Notes: generated by a model not told the origin, from the letters alone. A DNA stretch of 64,000 nt from Thermoflavifilum sp. (GCF_014961315.1 NZ_CP063141.1:1364001-1428000), one strand, 5' to 3'; shown: positions 8,412 through 17,512, numbered from the stretch's first letter. Made by a program: numbers and translations.

Positions 8412-8484
8412 GCGGAAGTAGCTCAGTTGGTAGAGCATCAGCTTCCCAAGCTGAGGGCCGCGGGTTCGACTCCCGTCTTCCGCT
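8412..8484 (+). tRNA. tRNA-Gly (anticodon CCC)
   Basis: A complete 73-base cloverleaf. The acceptor GCGGAAG pairs with CTTCCGC, D-stem GCTC with GAGC, anticodon stem TCAGC with GCTGA around loop TTCCCAA (anticodon CCC), and T-stem GCGGG with CCCGT around TTCGACT. The discriminator is T and CCA is not encoded. It reads GGG codons. It is the last member of the tandem array and the only intact one. No intrinsic terminator is evident in the 159 bases that follow. Confidence 0.96.
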
Positions 8485-8643
8485 CTACAGTATAGCTCAC
8501 CTTTGCATGCGATCCGTCATCTGATTTGATGGACATCTGGCTTCCACCGTGTTTGTCGTGGGGGGAAATAGCAACCTTGCTCAGCAGGTGTTCAATAGTA
8601 CTTTACCAGGGAGGGAGCAGGTGAAGTATAAACTCGAATAGCT

Positions 8644-9360
8644 ATGCCGGTTATCTTGATCAGCGGCGGAACACGAGGCATTGGCAAAGCCATTGCCCTG
8701 CAGTTTGCCCGTAACCAGTGGGATGTGGTGATCTGTGGGCGTGACGAGGCGGCGCTGGCAGCCGTTTCTCAGGAGATGCGCGCGCTTCATCCTGCCGGGA
8801 AATTCATGACGGCTCGTGTGGACATGCGTGATAAGCAGGCGATTCTGGATTTCGCCCGGCAGGTACAGCAGCAATATGTTGCCGTAGATGTGCTGGTCAA
8901 TAACGCCGGCCTTTTCGAGCCCGGAGCTGTGCATCAGGAGCCCGAAGGACAGATAGAGCGCATGCTGGATATAAATCTGCTCAGCGCCTATCATCTGACC
9001 CGTGCTCTGTTGCCAGCCATGGTGGACCGCAAGCAGGGACATATCATCAACCTCTGTTCCACAGCCAGCTTGAAAGCCTATCCCAACGGGGGCTCATATA
9101 GCATCAGCAAGTTTGCCTTGCTGGGGTTTTCCCGCAACCTGCGCGAAGAATTAAAGCCGCATCGCATCAAAGTTACGGCTGTTATGCCCGGTCCCACGTT
9201 GACCGATTCCTGGGCGGGTTTTCCCGCACCAGCCGAACGCTTCATACCACCCGACGATCTGGCCATACTTATCTGGAATATCGCCCAGTTATCCCCACAA
9301 ACGGTGGTGGAGGAAATCTTAATCAGGCCCATGGATGGGGATATCGCATCCAACACATGA
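8644..9360 (+). CDS. SDR-family NAD(P)-dependent oxidoreductase
   Basis: Cytoplasmic short-chain dehydrogenase, 238 residues, classical type. It shows the nucleotide-binding motif SGGTRGIGKA near the N-terminus, NNAG near residue 86, the catalytic Ser in NLCSTAS, and YSISK as the Tyr-Lys pair. The glycine-rich motif with a following CGRDE suggests NADP preference, but the substrate is unknown. It is similar in plan to the FabG at 47160 but divergent and not in a fatty-acid operon. The next gene starts 76 bases on. Confidence 0.88.
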   Translation: MPVILISGGTRGIGKAIALQFARNQWDVVICGRDEAALAAVSQEMRALHPAGKFMTARVDMRDKQAILDFARQVQQQYVAVDVLVNNAGLFEPGAVHQEPEGQIERMLDINLLSAYHLTRALLPAMVDRKQGHIINLCSTASLKAYPNGGSYSISKFALLGFSRNLREELKPHRIKVTAVMPGPTLTDSWAGFPAPAERFIPPDDLAILIWNIAQLSPQTVVEEILIRPMDGDIASNT

Positions 9361-9414
9361 TGTTTTTTTGCCATTTTTAACGTAGCCCTAACAGCCTGTG
9401 GCAGCTGCTTTGGA

Positions 9415-9422
9415 TATATTTG
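9415..9422 (+). promoter_or_regulatory. -7 promoter element TATATTTG
   Basis: Exact TAnnTTTG, 14 bases before the ATG at 9437. It argues against the in-frame GTG at 9398, which would lie upstream of it. Confidence 0.45.
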
Positions 9423-9436
9423 TGAAGCTGAAACAC

Positions 9437-10867
9437 ATGAAACGCAGTATCCTACACAGTTTAGCCGTTTGTTTCGCGGGTATGTGCGTGTGGGTGATGA
9501 ACCTGCCCCGGGCTGCAGCACAATCGGCCCCCGTGCATTTTACCACCCGGGTCCAGAGTCATACGGTGGATTTGAATCAACCGTTTCAGGTACAATTTGT
9601 CCTGGAAAATGCCCGGCATATTTCCGCCTTCACGCCTCCGGCTTTCAAAGGTTTTCAGGTATTGCAGAATTTTCAATCCCAGCAAACCAGTATCATCAAC
9701 GGACAGGTTTCATCGAGTTATACCGTAACCTATGTGTTACAGCCCGTGCGGGCGGGTAAGTTTACGATTGATGGAGCTACTGCCACGGTAGATGGAGTTA
9801 CCGTGCATTCCAATCCGGTTACCATTGAGGTGGCTCCGGGCTTGGCTTCCAGCAGCAATGCCGGCGGTGGTTCAACGGCTTCTACCCCTCAGCTACCTAT
9901 GCCTCCTGCTCCGGGTTTTACACCTCCTGATGAAGATGAATCGGATTGGAGTCAGTTTCCGGGATTGATCCGCAGTGGTGAAGACCCCATGGACGTGATC
10001 CGGAAAAATGTATTTGTGAAAGTGAATGTGGATAAAACCGATGTGTACCAGGGTGAGCAAATCGTGGCTACGTATAAATTATACACCCGGCTGCAAACAA
10101 CTTCAGATGTGGTGAAAGTGCCGGCCTTCAGTGGTTTTTCCACACACGATATCGATTTGCCAAATCCTCCGCAGGCCACCACCGAAATCGTGGATGGTAA
10201 GCGGTACAAAGTATTTACCATCCGCAAGACCATTTTATTCCCGCTGCAAACCGGTAATTTACAATTAGATCCCGTAGAAATCGATAACCGGGTGCGGCTT
10301 TATATCCTCAACAAATCATCCCGGCATGTGCGTCACGGCGATCCCTTAGAGGAGTTTTTGAAAGACCCCTTTCACTTCAATCCTTTTGACGATCCATTTT
10401 TTGATGATCCTTTCGGAGGAGGTTCAGGTTTAACCTATCGCGATTTTGATTATCATCTTACCAGCAACCCCGTGACGATTCATGTAAAACCCTTACCAGA
10501 GGAAGGAAAGCCAGAAAATTTTACGGGCGCTGTAGGTCATTTTACGGTGACAGCTACCGTGGATAAAGACAATTTGAGTACTGATGATGCAGGCACTTTA
10601 AAGCTCACCATCAGTGGTGAAGGCAATCTGCAGATGATCAGTTCACCTACGGTCAACTTTCCGGGCAGCTTTGATACCTATGATCCCAAAATTGAAGATC
10701 ATTTCCAGAAGAACAGCATACCGTTTTCAGGCTCCCGCACTTTTGAGTACGTCTTTATGCCGCATGCTGCGGGGATTACACCATTCCGGCCATTCGTTTT
10801 GCCTATTTTGATCCACAGGCCAGAGCATACAAGCAGGTGGAAACCACGCCTATTGTCGTACACGTAA
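9437..10867 (+). CDS. batD: BatD family protein, N-terminal part (frameshifted)
   Basis: N-terminal and central part of BatD, a membrane-anchored periplasmic protein of the Bacteroidota aerotolerance (Bat) locus. It has a signal peptide (MKRSILHSLAVCFAG..., cleaved near AAAQS), then repeated beta-sandwich domains rich in YxV/TVT patterns, with an Asp/Phe/Gly-rich linker (DPFFDDPFGGGSGL). Family similarity holds through FEYVFMPHAAG, then the frame becomes unrelated sequence to a stop at 10867. The expected continuation DYTIPAIRFAYFD is present in the next phase. One missing G in the run 10771-10774 explains it. The C-terminal part is listed separately. Confidence 0.75.
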   Translation: MKRSILHSLAVCFAGMCVWVMNLPRAAAQSAPVHFTTRVQSHTVDLNQPFQVQFVLENARHISAFTPPAFKGFQVLQNFQSQQTSIINGQVSSSYTVTYVLQPVRAGKFTIDGATATVDGVTVHSNPVTIEVAPGLASSSNAGGGSTASTPQLPMPPAPGFTPPDEDESDWSQFPGLIRSGEDPMDVIRKNVFVKVNVDKTDVYQGEQIVATYKLYTRLQTTSDVVKVPAFSGFSTHDIDLPNPPQATTEIVDGKRYKVFTIRKTILFPLQTGNLQLDPVEIDNRVRLYILNKSSRHVRHGDPLEEFLKDPFHFNPFDDPFFDDPFGGGSGLTYRDFDYHLTSNPVTIHVKPLPEEGKPENFTGAVGHFTVTATVDKDNLSTDDAGTLKLTISGEGNLQMISSPTVNFPGSFDTYDPKIEDHFQKNSIPFSGSRTFEYVFMPHAAGITPFRPFVLPILIHRPEHTSRWKPRLLSYT

Positions 10868-11445
10868 CCATGGGCAACAGAACGGCTTCATCGCCGGTTG
10901 ATTTCAGTCAGCAACAGATCTTACCCGATCAACTGGCACCCATTCACCTGAGCCCATTGCTCTGGCTGCATAACAATTTTTCGCTCTGGCAGCAGTGGTG
11001 GTACTGGTTATTGCTTGTATTACCCTTGATAGGCCTGTGGCTGTGGAGGCGGCAACAACGCAGGCTGGCCTGGTTACGTGCCGATGAGGCATTGTGGAAA
11101 AATAAACAGGCCAATAAAATAGCCCGAAAGCGTCTGGAACGCGCGGGTGAACTGCTCAGGCAACGACAGGAAAAGGCTTTTTATCAGGAAACATCTCAGG
11201 CGCTCTGGGGTTATTTGAGCTATAAATGCAATATTCCGTTTGCAGAACTGAGCCGGGAAAAACTCAAGCATACGCTTTTACAGCAGTCTGTACCACCTGA
11301 ACAGGTGGATGCGCTCTTTCAATTGCTGGATCATTGCGAACAGGCCCTGTATGCTCCAGCAGCCTCATCGGGCGATATGGAGCAGGTGTATCAACAGGCT
11401 TTGCAATGGATTTCTTCTCTGGAAAGCCAATTAACCAGATCATGA
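10837..11445 (+). CDS. batD: BatD family protein, C-terminal part (frameshifted)
   Basis: The downstream part of the same BatD. In this phase the end of the last beta domain (YKQVETTPIVVHVTMG) is followed by one membrane helix (WWYWLLLVLPLIGLWLW) and a cytoplasmic helical tail typical of BatD (FYQETSQALWGYLSYK). The ATG given is simply the first one in this frame; biologically the reading frame continues from about 10771. Its TGA overlaps the next start as ATGA, so the unit's downstream coupling is intact. This could be an inactivating mutation, a sequencing slip, or two polypeptides. Confidence 0.65.
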   Translation: METTPIVVHVTMGNRTASSPVDFSQQQILPDQLAPIHLSPLLWLHNNFSLWQQWWYWLLLVLPLIGLWLWRRQQRRLAWLRADEALWKNKQANKIARKRLERAGELLRQRQEKAFYQETSQALWGYLSYKCNIPFAELSREKLKHTLLQQSVPPEQVDALFQLLDHCEQALYAPAASSGDMEQVYQQALQWISSLESQLTRS

Positions 11446-12245
11446 TGAATCGAAATGGCGGATATACAGGAAACTGGTTGATGTTATGCGGCATAGTCAC
11501 ACTCTTACTGATGGGCTTGAGCGCTACGGGATATGCTACCGATCCGGTTCTGGCTCAATTCTCCCGGGCAAATCAATATTTTCAGCAAAAAAAATACGAC
11601 AGTGCACTTCAGCTTTATGAGGTATGCATGAGCAGAGGTATCTTCTCTCCGGATTTGTACTACAATGCCGGCTGCGCAGCTTTTGAATCCCGGCAGCCGG
11701 GCAAGGCGGTCTATTATTTTAAAAAAGCGCTGTTGCTGGCGCAGGAAAAAGGCCTTCCCACAACCGATATTGAACACAATTTGCACCTGGCCGAACAACA
11801 GGTTAAAGAAATGCCGGAAGCCCTGCCACCCTTGATTTTTGTGGTGTTCTGGCATCGATTTGTGCATCTGTTTTCCTTGAATACCTGGATGTTGCTGCTG
11901 GTAATGAATGTATGGTTGGGTGTTTTGCTGTGGATGATGCAACGGCGCGCGAAGCGTACCAGGCTGGCCATGAAATATGTGTTTGGCGCCAGCATCTGCA
12001 GCCTGCTGTTATTGGTATGGATTACCGTAAGCGCTTATCTTTCTACCCATCCCCAAAATTCAGCTATCTGCATTGCGCCACAGTCGGCGCTTTATACCGC
12101 TCCGGATAGCCAGAGCCAGGTGATCATGCAGCTCTATGGAGGTGTGCCCTGTAAAATTCTCGATACCACTGGCAACTGGTGCAAGATTCAACTTCCCAAT
12201 CATAGCTCAGGCTGGATAAGAGCCGATGCCGTGAAGCTACTTTGA
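11442..12245 (+). CDS. BatE-like protein: TPR, two membrane helices, SH3b domain
   Basis: Membrane protein of 267 residues. An N-terminal hydrophobic segment (about 13-30) is followed by tetratricopeptide repeats (about 38-115, with ANQYFQQKKYDSALQLYE and LYYNAGCAAFESRQPGKAV), two membrane helices (about 145-165 and 180-205) and a bacterial SH3 domain (about 212-267, ending SGWIRADAVKLL). This order is that of BatE proteins in Bat operons. Start and BatD stop overlap by 4 bases. BatA, BatB and BatC and the MoxR ATPase are not in this window, so the locus here is partial. Confidence 0.82.
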   Translation: MMNRNGGYTGNWLMLCGIVTLLLMGLSATGYATDPVLAQFSRANQYFQQKKYDSALQLYEVCMSRGIFSPDLYYNAGCAAFESRQPGKAVYYFKKALLLAQEKGLPTTDIEHNLHLAEQQVKEMPEALPPLIFVVFWHRFVHLFSLNTWMLLLVMNVWLGVLLWMMQRRAKRTRLAMKYVFGASICSLLLLVWITVSAYLSTHPQNSAICIAPQSALYTAPDSQSQVIMQLYGGVPCKILDTTGNWCKIQLPNHSSGWIRADAVKLL

Positions 12246-12323
12246 GCAATATGCGGGCGCCTCATTCAAACTTTCCATCTCCTGACGACTCACCATGAAG
12301 CCGTTTTCTCTTTTTTTCGTTTT

Positions 12324-12339
12324 CCGGTAACGTTACCGG
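12324..12339. promoter_or_regulatory. Perfect 16 bp palindrome, LacI-type operator candidate
   Basis: CCGGTAACGTTACCGG is its own reverse complement, with the central TAACGTTA typical of LacI/GalR-family operators. It sits 152 bases before susC at the head of the pectin locus. A looser inverted pair, AACGATT (12341-12347) and AATCGTT (12367-12373), follows immediately. No LacI-family gene is in the window. Confidence 0.55.
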
Positions 12340-12412
12340 GAACGATTGCGTAAAAAAATTCGTCCAAATCGTTGCTGGGAAAGGGTAGAGTATGTAGACT
12401 TGTCATGAAAAA

Positions 12413-12427
12413 ATCAGCCTGGCTGAT
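12413..12427. promoter_or_regulatory. Inverted repeat ATCAGCC-T-GGCTGAT
   Basis: A 7 bp perfect dyad about 65 bases before susC, followed by a second small hairpin CGGGT-TT-ACCCG (12448-12459). These could be leader hairpins or a second operator; no terminator T-run follows the first. Confidence 0.4.
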
Positions 12428-12491
12428 GACGTTAGCTCTTTTTCATCCGGGTTTACCCGCTACTTTTTAAACCTAAAACAGGTATTGCTGT

Positions 12492-15400
12492 ATGAAAAAA
12501 TGGATATTCCTTTTTGCATGTACGTTAGGTACACTCGCAGGATGGGCGCAAACCGTGCAATTGCAGGGGCGTGTCACGGATAAAAACTCTGGTCAGCCAC
12601 TTGCAGGAGTTACGGTACGCGTACAAAATTCCAACACTGGTGCAGTTACTGATGCACAGGGGAATTTTAGTTTACAGGTGCCTGCCGCGGCACAATATCA
12701 TCTCATTTTTAGCTATGTAGGATATCAAACACAGACGGTTACGGCCTCGGCCGGAAGCCGCCTGCAGGTGCAGTTAAGCCCATCGCAGCAATTATTGAAT
12801 CAGGTAGTGGTGGTGGGCTATGGTACCGTTAATCGGCGCGATCTCACCGCCTCTGTATCGTCGGTTACGGCGCAGCAATTAAAAGATATTCCGATTAATT
12901 CGGCTGCCGAGGCTTTAGCCGGGCGGCTGGCTGGTGTGCAGGTTACCGGCTCGGAAGGTTCGCCCGACGCGCAGGTGCTGATTCGCGTGCGAGGTGGAGG
13001 ATCCATTACACAGGACAACTCTCCGCTTTATGTGGTGGATGGTGTGATCATGGATAATGCCCTGTCTACCCTTTCCCCGCAGGATATTGAGTCGATCGAT
13101 GTGTTGAAAGATGCTTCGGCTACAGCTATCTATGGCGCCCGGGGTGCCAATGGTGTGGTGATCATCACGACCAAAAGCGGTAAAGCCGGTCGCACTACCG
13201 TGTCCTACAATGGATTCATTGGCGTGCAGAAATTAGAAAAGGAGCTGAAGGTGATGGATCCATACAATTATGTGTTGTATCAGTATGAATGGGCACAGGG
13301 TAGCCAGCAAAACTTGAATAATTTCTACAAGACATTCGGCACATGGGCTGACATTGCCCAGTACAAGCAAGCGCCGTTTGTCGACTGGCAGGACCAGGTA
13401 TTCGGCAGGCCTGCGCTGATGCAAACCCATAATGTGGACATCAACGGCGGCAGTGAAAAAACACAGGTGAACTTAAGCCTCACCGATAACGAGACGCAGG
13501 CCATCATGGAGGGGTCAGATTTCAACCGCAAGCTCATCAATTTCCGGTTGAATCATCAGGCTACCGACTATTTGAAGGTGGGATTTAATGTGCGGTTTGA
13601 TAATCAAACCATTGATGGAGCCGGCACTTCCAATCCCGGCAGCAGCGCCACCAATTTCCTGCGGCAGGCCATTCGCTATCCACCATTTCTGTCGCCGGGC
13701 ACCTCGCTGGATTATTATGATGCCAGCCTGGCGGATAATACCAATGCCAATGGGCTTTATCTCGTAAATCCGCTGTTGCTCATCAAGGCGCAATATAAGC
13801 GGCAATACCGTACTGTTCTGGGTTTAAGCGGCTATGCCGATCTGCGTATCACTCGATTTCTTTCGTTTAGAACCACCATGGGTTATACCTACGATTTGCA
13901 AAACACCAATCAATATGATGATAGCCTTTCGTATAATTCCCGGTTGAACGGCAATGCCATGCCCATTGCAACGATCAGCAATAATAACGCACTGACGTTT
14001 GATAATTCGAATGTGCTTACTTTTTCAAACAATCAACTCAAAGGCAGTTTCCATCAAAAACATCATATTCAATTAATTGTAGGTCAGGAAACCTATGAAA
14101 TCAGAAATAAATCATTGGGCATAGTACAGAAATATTTCCCTAATGGCACCACTGCACAGAAGGCATTGGGGAATTTGAGTCTGGCCAGTCCACCGATTGG
14201 CTTTCAGGAGCCTTCGCCCACATCCAGCGAAGATATTCAGCGGATTCTATCGTTCTTTTCCCGGTTAATGTATAATTACAAGGATAAATACCTGGCCACA
14301 GCCAGCATTCGCGCCGATGGTTCTTCGGTATTTGCTCCGGGCCGGCAATGGGGTTATTTCCCGGCCGCATCACTGGCCTGGCGTATTTCGCAGGAGCCGT
14401 TCATGCAATCGTTGCAGCCGGTGATTTCCGATATGAAATTACGTATAAGCTACGGCGAAGCAGGGAACAACCGGATTTCCTCCTTCTTGTTTTTGACGCA
14501 GTTTAACACCAATAATAATTATTATGGGTTGCAGGATCAGCTCAGCACCGCTTACGGGCCAATCAGTCTGGCCAATCCTTATCTGAAGTGGGAGTCCACT
14601 TTATCGCGCGATGTGGGATTGGATGTATCATTGTTTAACAGCCGTGTGCAACTCAGTGCCGATTATTATCGCAACAAAACCAAAGATTTGCTGGTAAATG
14701 TGAGAATACCACAAACTTCGGGTTACCTCACCCAGATTCAGAATGTAGGTTCTACCAGCAACAACGGTTTTGAATTGCAGCTAAACACCTACATCATTGA
14801 AAGCAAAAATTTCAGCTGGAATGCCAGCTTCAATATTTCGTTTAACCAGAACAAGGTGTTGAGTTTAGGTAACCAGACCTTCTTCACCGTGAATTCTGGT
14901 TGGGCAGGCAGCAACAACCCTGACGATTATATTGTGCAGGTAGGTAAGCCCGTAGGTAGTATGTATGGTTTTGTGAATGATGGATATTATACACTCGATG
15001 ATTTTAATTACGATAAAACCACGGGCACCTATACCCTGAAACCCGGTGTGGCGGACAACAGCAGCATTACCGGTGTGGCTCCGCAGCCTGGAACGATTAA
15101 GTTTAAAGACTTGAATGGAGATGGCAAAATTCATACGGTAGATGATGAAACAATCATAGGCAATGCCAATCCGAAGTTCTTTGGTGGTTTGAATCAGCAA
15201 TTTATATACAAGAGTTTTGACCTGAGTGTGTTTGTGAATTTTCAATATGGAAATAAAGTTTTTAATGCCAATAAACTGGAATTTGCCAGCGGATATACAC
15301 CTTATGCCAATTTGCTGGCCATCATGAACGATCGCTGGCGCATTGTTGATAATCAGGGTAACCTGGTAACAGATCCCGATCAGCTGGCTGCATTGAATCA

Positions 15401-15719
15401 AAACGCTAAAATCTGGCAACCGGTGAAGAGCGCTTATGCTGCATTTGCACCACAGTCTTGGGCTGTAGAAGATGGCTCATTTTTGAGAATCAACAATATT
15501 ACTTTCGGGTATACCCTTCCTGAACGACTCACGAAACGCATCCTCATTCAAAAATTACGGGCCTATGTAACGTTGAATAATATTGCTGTGCTCACCCATT
15601 ATTCAGGATATGATCCGGAAGTGAACACACGAAGATCCACGCCCATGACGCCCGGCGTCGACTTCTCGGCTTATCCGCGGGCCAAGGCCTATATTTTTGG
15701 TTTGAACGTTAGTTTCTAA
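12492..15719 (+). CDS. SusC/RagA-family TonB-linked outer membrane transporter
   Basis: Outer-membrane glycan importer, 1075 residues, the usual SusC length. A signal peptide ends GWAQ (residue 20). The CarboxypepD_reg-like domain spans about 24-95 (LQGRVTDKNSGQPLAG). The plug follows with the SusC signatures VVVGYGT and DVLKDASATAIYGARGANGV (split here over about 112-240), then the TonB barrel to the C-terminal aromatic-ended strand (FGLNVSF). It pairs with the SusD 20 bases downstream, which caps it and delivers oligosaccharide. The enzymes downstream point to pectin fragments as substrate. It is first in a co-directional locus running to 25033. Confidence 0.95.
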   Translation: MKKWIFLFACTLGTLAGWAQTVQLQGRVTDKNSGQPLAGVTVRVQNSNTGAVTDAQGNFSLQVPAAAQYHLIFSYVGYQTQTVTASAGSRLQVQLSPSQQLLNQVVVVGYGTVNRRDLTASVSSVTAQQLKDIPINSAAEALAGRLAGVQVTGSEGSPDAQVLIRVRGGGSITQDNSPLYVVDGVIMDNALSTLSPQDIESIDVLKDASATAIYGARGANGVVIITTKSGKAGRTTVSYNGFIGVQKLEKELKVMDPYNYVLYQYEWAQGSQQNLNNFYKTFGTWADIAQYKQAPFVDWQDQVFGRPALMQTHNVDINGGSEKTQVNLSLTDNETQAIMEGSDFNRKLINFRLNHQATDYLKVGFNVRFDNQTIDGAGTSNPGSSATNFLRQAIRYPPFLSPGTSLDYYDASLADNTNANGLYLVNPLLLIKAQYKRQYRTVLGLSGYADLRITRFLSFRTTMGYTYDLQNTNQYDDSLSYNSRLNGNAMPIATISNNNALTFDNSNVLTFSNNQLKGSFHQKHHIQLIVGQETYEIRNKSLGIVQKYFPNGTTAQKALGNLSLASPPIGFQEPSPTSSEDIQRILSFFSRLMYNYKDKYLATASIRADGSSVFAPGRQWGYFPAASLAWRISQEPFMQSLQPVISDMKLRISYGEAGNNRISSFLFLTQFNTNNNYYGLQDQLSTAYGPISLANPYLKWESTLSRDVGLDVSLFNSRVQLSADYYRNKTKDLLVNVRIPQTSGYLTQIQNVGSTSNNGFELQLNTYIIESKNFSWNASFNISFNQNKVLSLGNQTFFTVNSGWAGSNNPDDYIVQVGKPVGSMYGFVNDGYYTLDDFNYDKTTGTYTLKPGVADNSSITGVAPQPGTIKFKDLNGDGKIHTVDDETIIGNANPKFFGGLNQQFIYKSFDLSVFVNFQYGNKVFNANKLEFASGYTPYANLLAIMNDRWRIVDNQGNLVTDPDQLAALNQNAKIWQPVKSAYAAFAPQSWAVEDGSFLRINNITFGYTLPERLTKRILIQKLRAYVTLNNIAVLTHYSGYDPEVNTRRSTPMTPGVDFSAYPRAKAYIFGLNVSF

Positions 15720-15739
15720 CTTTTTAAAAGTATGCAATT

Positions 15740-17512
15740 ATGAAAGTATATCACAGATTATATATCGCAGGGTTCCTCCTGATGGGAATTGCCCTGAGCT
15801 CATGTAAGCATTATCTGGATTTGCAACCCATCTCCTCATTCGGTCCAGAGACGGTTTTCGGGACTGTGGAAAATGCGCGTATGGCTGTATTGGGCGTTTA
15901 TCAGGAATTAGCGGGTGATCAGGGATACGGCATTCGCATCAGCATGTATTTCCCTTATGATGATGATACCTACATGGGTGCCAGCGGTGATGGTGATGGT
16001 GATCGACGTGATATAGCCCGATATAACCTGACGCCGGGTAACCTGCAGATTGAGCGGCCTTTTGAACAACTCTATGCCGGCATTGAACGGGCCAATCAAT
16101 GCATCAAGTATATTCCGCAGATGGATTTATATCGCAACGGTACGCCCCAGCAACAGGCGGAATTACGCAGGCTGTACGGCGAAGCACTCACGCTCAGGGC
16201 GCAATTTTATTTTCAATTGATGTTGAACTGGGGTGATGTGCCCGCCCATTGGGTGCCTTCGGCCGATGTACAGAATCTGTTTGAAGCCAAAACCAGTCGC
16301 GATAGCATTTACGATCATATTTTGAATGACCTTCAGCTGGCCGAAACCCTCGTGCCGTGGCGGTCGGAAATATCCTCACTGGGCGATCCCAATGATGAGC
16401 GCATCACCAAGGGAGCCGTGAAAGGCTTGCGGGCACGTATTGCGCTGTTTGCAGGCGGCTATTCCCTGCGTCAGGATGGGAGCATGCAACGTCGTTCCGA
16501 TTATTTGAAATACTATCAGATTGCCGATACGGAATGCCTGGCTATCATCAACTCGGGCCAGCATAGCCTGGATCCAAGCTTCCAGGATCTCTGGCAGAAT
16601 CAAGTTGATGCCCACCGCATAGATCCTTATGGTGAAATTATGTTCCAGGTGGCCATGAGCGGTGGAACCGGAGCTACGGATAGTAAGCTGGGTTATTACA
16701 ATGGACCTCGCTTGGGTGGTAAGGGTAATTCCAGCGTATATCCCCTGCCAACCTATTTTTATTCTTTTGATTCGCTTGATAGCCGAAGAGATGTAACCAT
16801 TGCACCTTATTGGGTAAATGCCGATTATACCATTCAGGCTCAGTCGATCAGTACCCTTTGCGATGGAAAATTCAGACGCGATTGGATTACCAATCCATCA
16901 TTCGGACCGACAAACAATGCCCAGTATTTTGGGATCAACTGGCCCATATTGCGTTATGCTGACGTGTTGTTGATGTTTGCCGAAGCAGAAAATGAAATCA
17001 ACAACGGGCCTACTCCTGCTGCTATAAATGCCTTCCTGCAGGTGCGTAAAAGAGCATTTGCTGGTAATCCCTCTCGTGTGGGCACGCCTCCTGCCGATAA
17101 ACAGGGATTTTTCAATGCCATCGTCAATGAACGGGCATGGGAATTTGGCGGCGAAGGTATTCGTAAATATGATTTAATTCGGTGGAATCTGTTGGGCACC
17201 ATGTTGAACAATACGAAGGCTGCACTGCAGGCCATGGCCAATGGTCAGCCGCCCTACAATAATTTGCCCAGCAAAATGTATTACAAGCTCAATTCCACAA
17301 CTCTGATCTGGGGCAATTCGTTTTATCAACCAGCACCTGCCACCACGCCTTCGGGTTATGGAAGTGTGAACTGGGTGAGCTCCAGCATGCTTACATCGAA
17401 CAGCCTGAATAAATATGCCGAAGGATTTACAGCTGGCAAAACCGAATTGTTCCCATTCCCGCAGGCGATTATCAGTGCTAATCCCAATCTGGTGCAAAAT
17501 CCCGGCTATTAA
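15740..17512 (+). CDS. SusD/RagB-family nutrient-binding lipoprotein
   Basis: Surface lipoprotein, 590 residues. The signal peptide ends in the lipobox LSSC (Cys22), followed by KHYLDLQP, the SusD hallmark. The helical TPR-like SusD core is seen in ANQCIKYIPQM and in the C-terminal RYADVLLMFAEAENEIN and IVNERAWEFGGEGIRKYDLIRW motifs. It forms the lid on the upstream SusC and binds the oligosaccharide. Ligand is inferred from the neighbouring pectinases. A 27-base gap separates its stop from the next region's leader to 17554. Confidence 0.95.
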   Translation: MKVYHRLYIAGFLLMGIALSSCKHYLDLQPISSFGPETVFGTVENARMAVLGVYQELAGDQGYGIRISMYFPYDDDTYMGASGDGDGDRRDIARYNLTPGNLQIERPFEQLYAGIERANQCIKYIPQMDLYRNGTPQQQAELRRLYGEALTLRAQFYFQLMLNWGDVPAHWVPSADVQNLFEAKTSRDSIYDHILNDLQLAETLVPWRSEISSLGDPNDERITKGAVKGLRARIALFAGGYSLRQDGSMQRRSDYLKYYQIADTECLAIINSGQHSLDPSFQDLWQNQVDAHRIDPYGEIMFQVAMSGGTGATDSKLGYYNGPRLGGKGNSSVYPLPTYFYSFDSLDSRRDVTIAPYWVNADYTIQAQSISTLCDGKFRRDWITNPSFGPTNNAQYFGINWPILRYADVLLMFAEAENEINNGPTPAAINAFLQVRKRAFAGNPSRVGTPPADKQGFFNAIVNERAWEFGGEGIRKYDLIRWNLLGTMLNNTKAALQAMANGQPPYNNLPSKMYYKLNSTTLIWGNSFYQPAPATTPSGYGSVNWVSSSMLTSNSLNKYAEGFTAGKTELFPFPQAIISANPNLVQNPGY

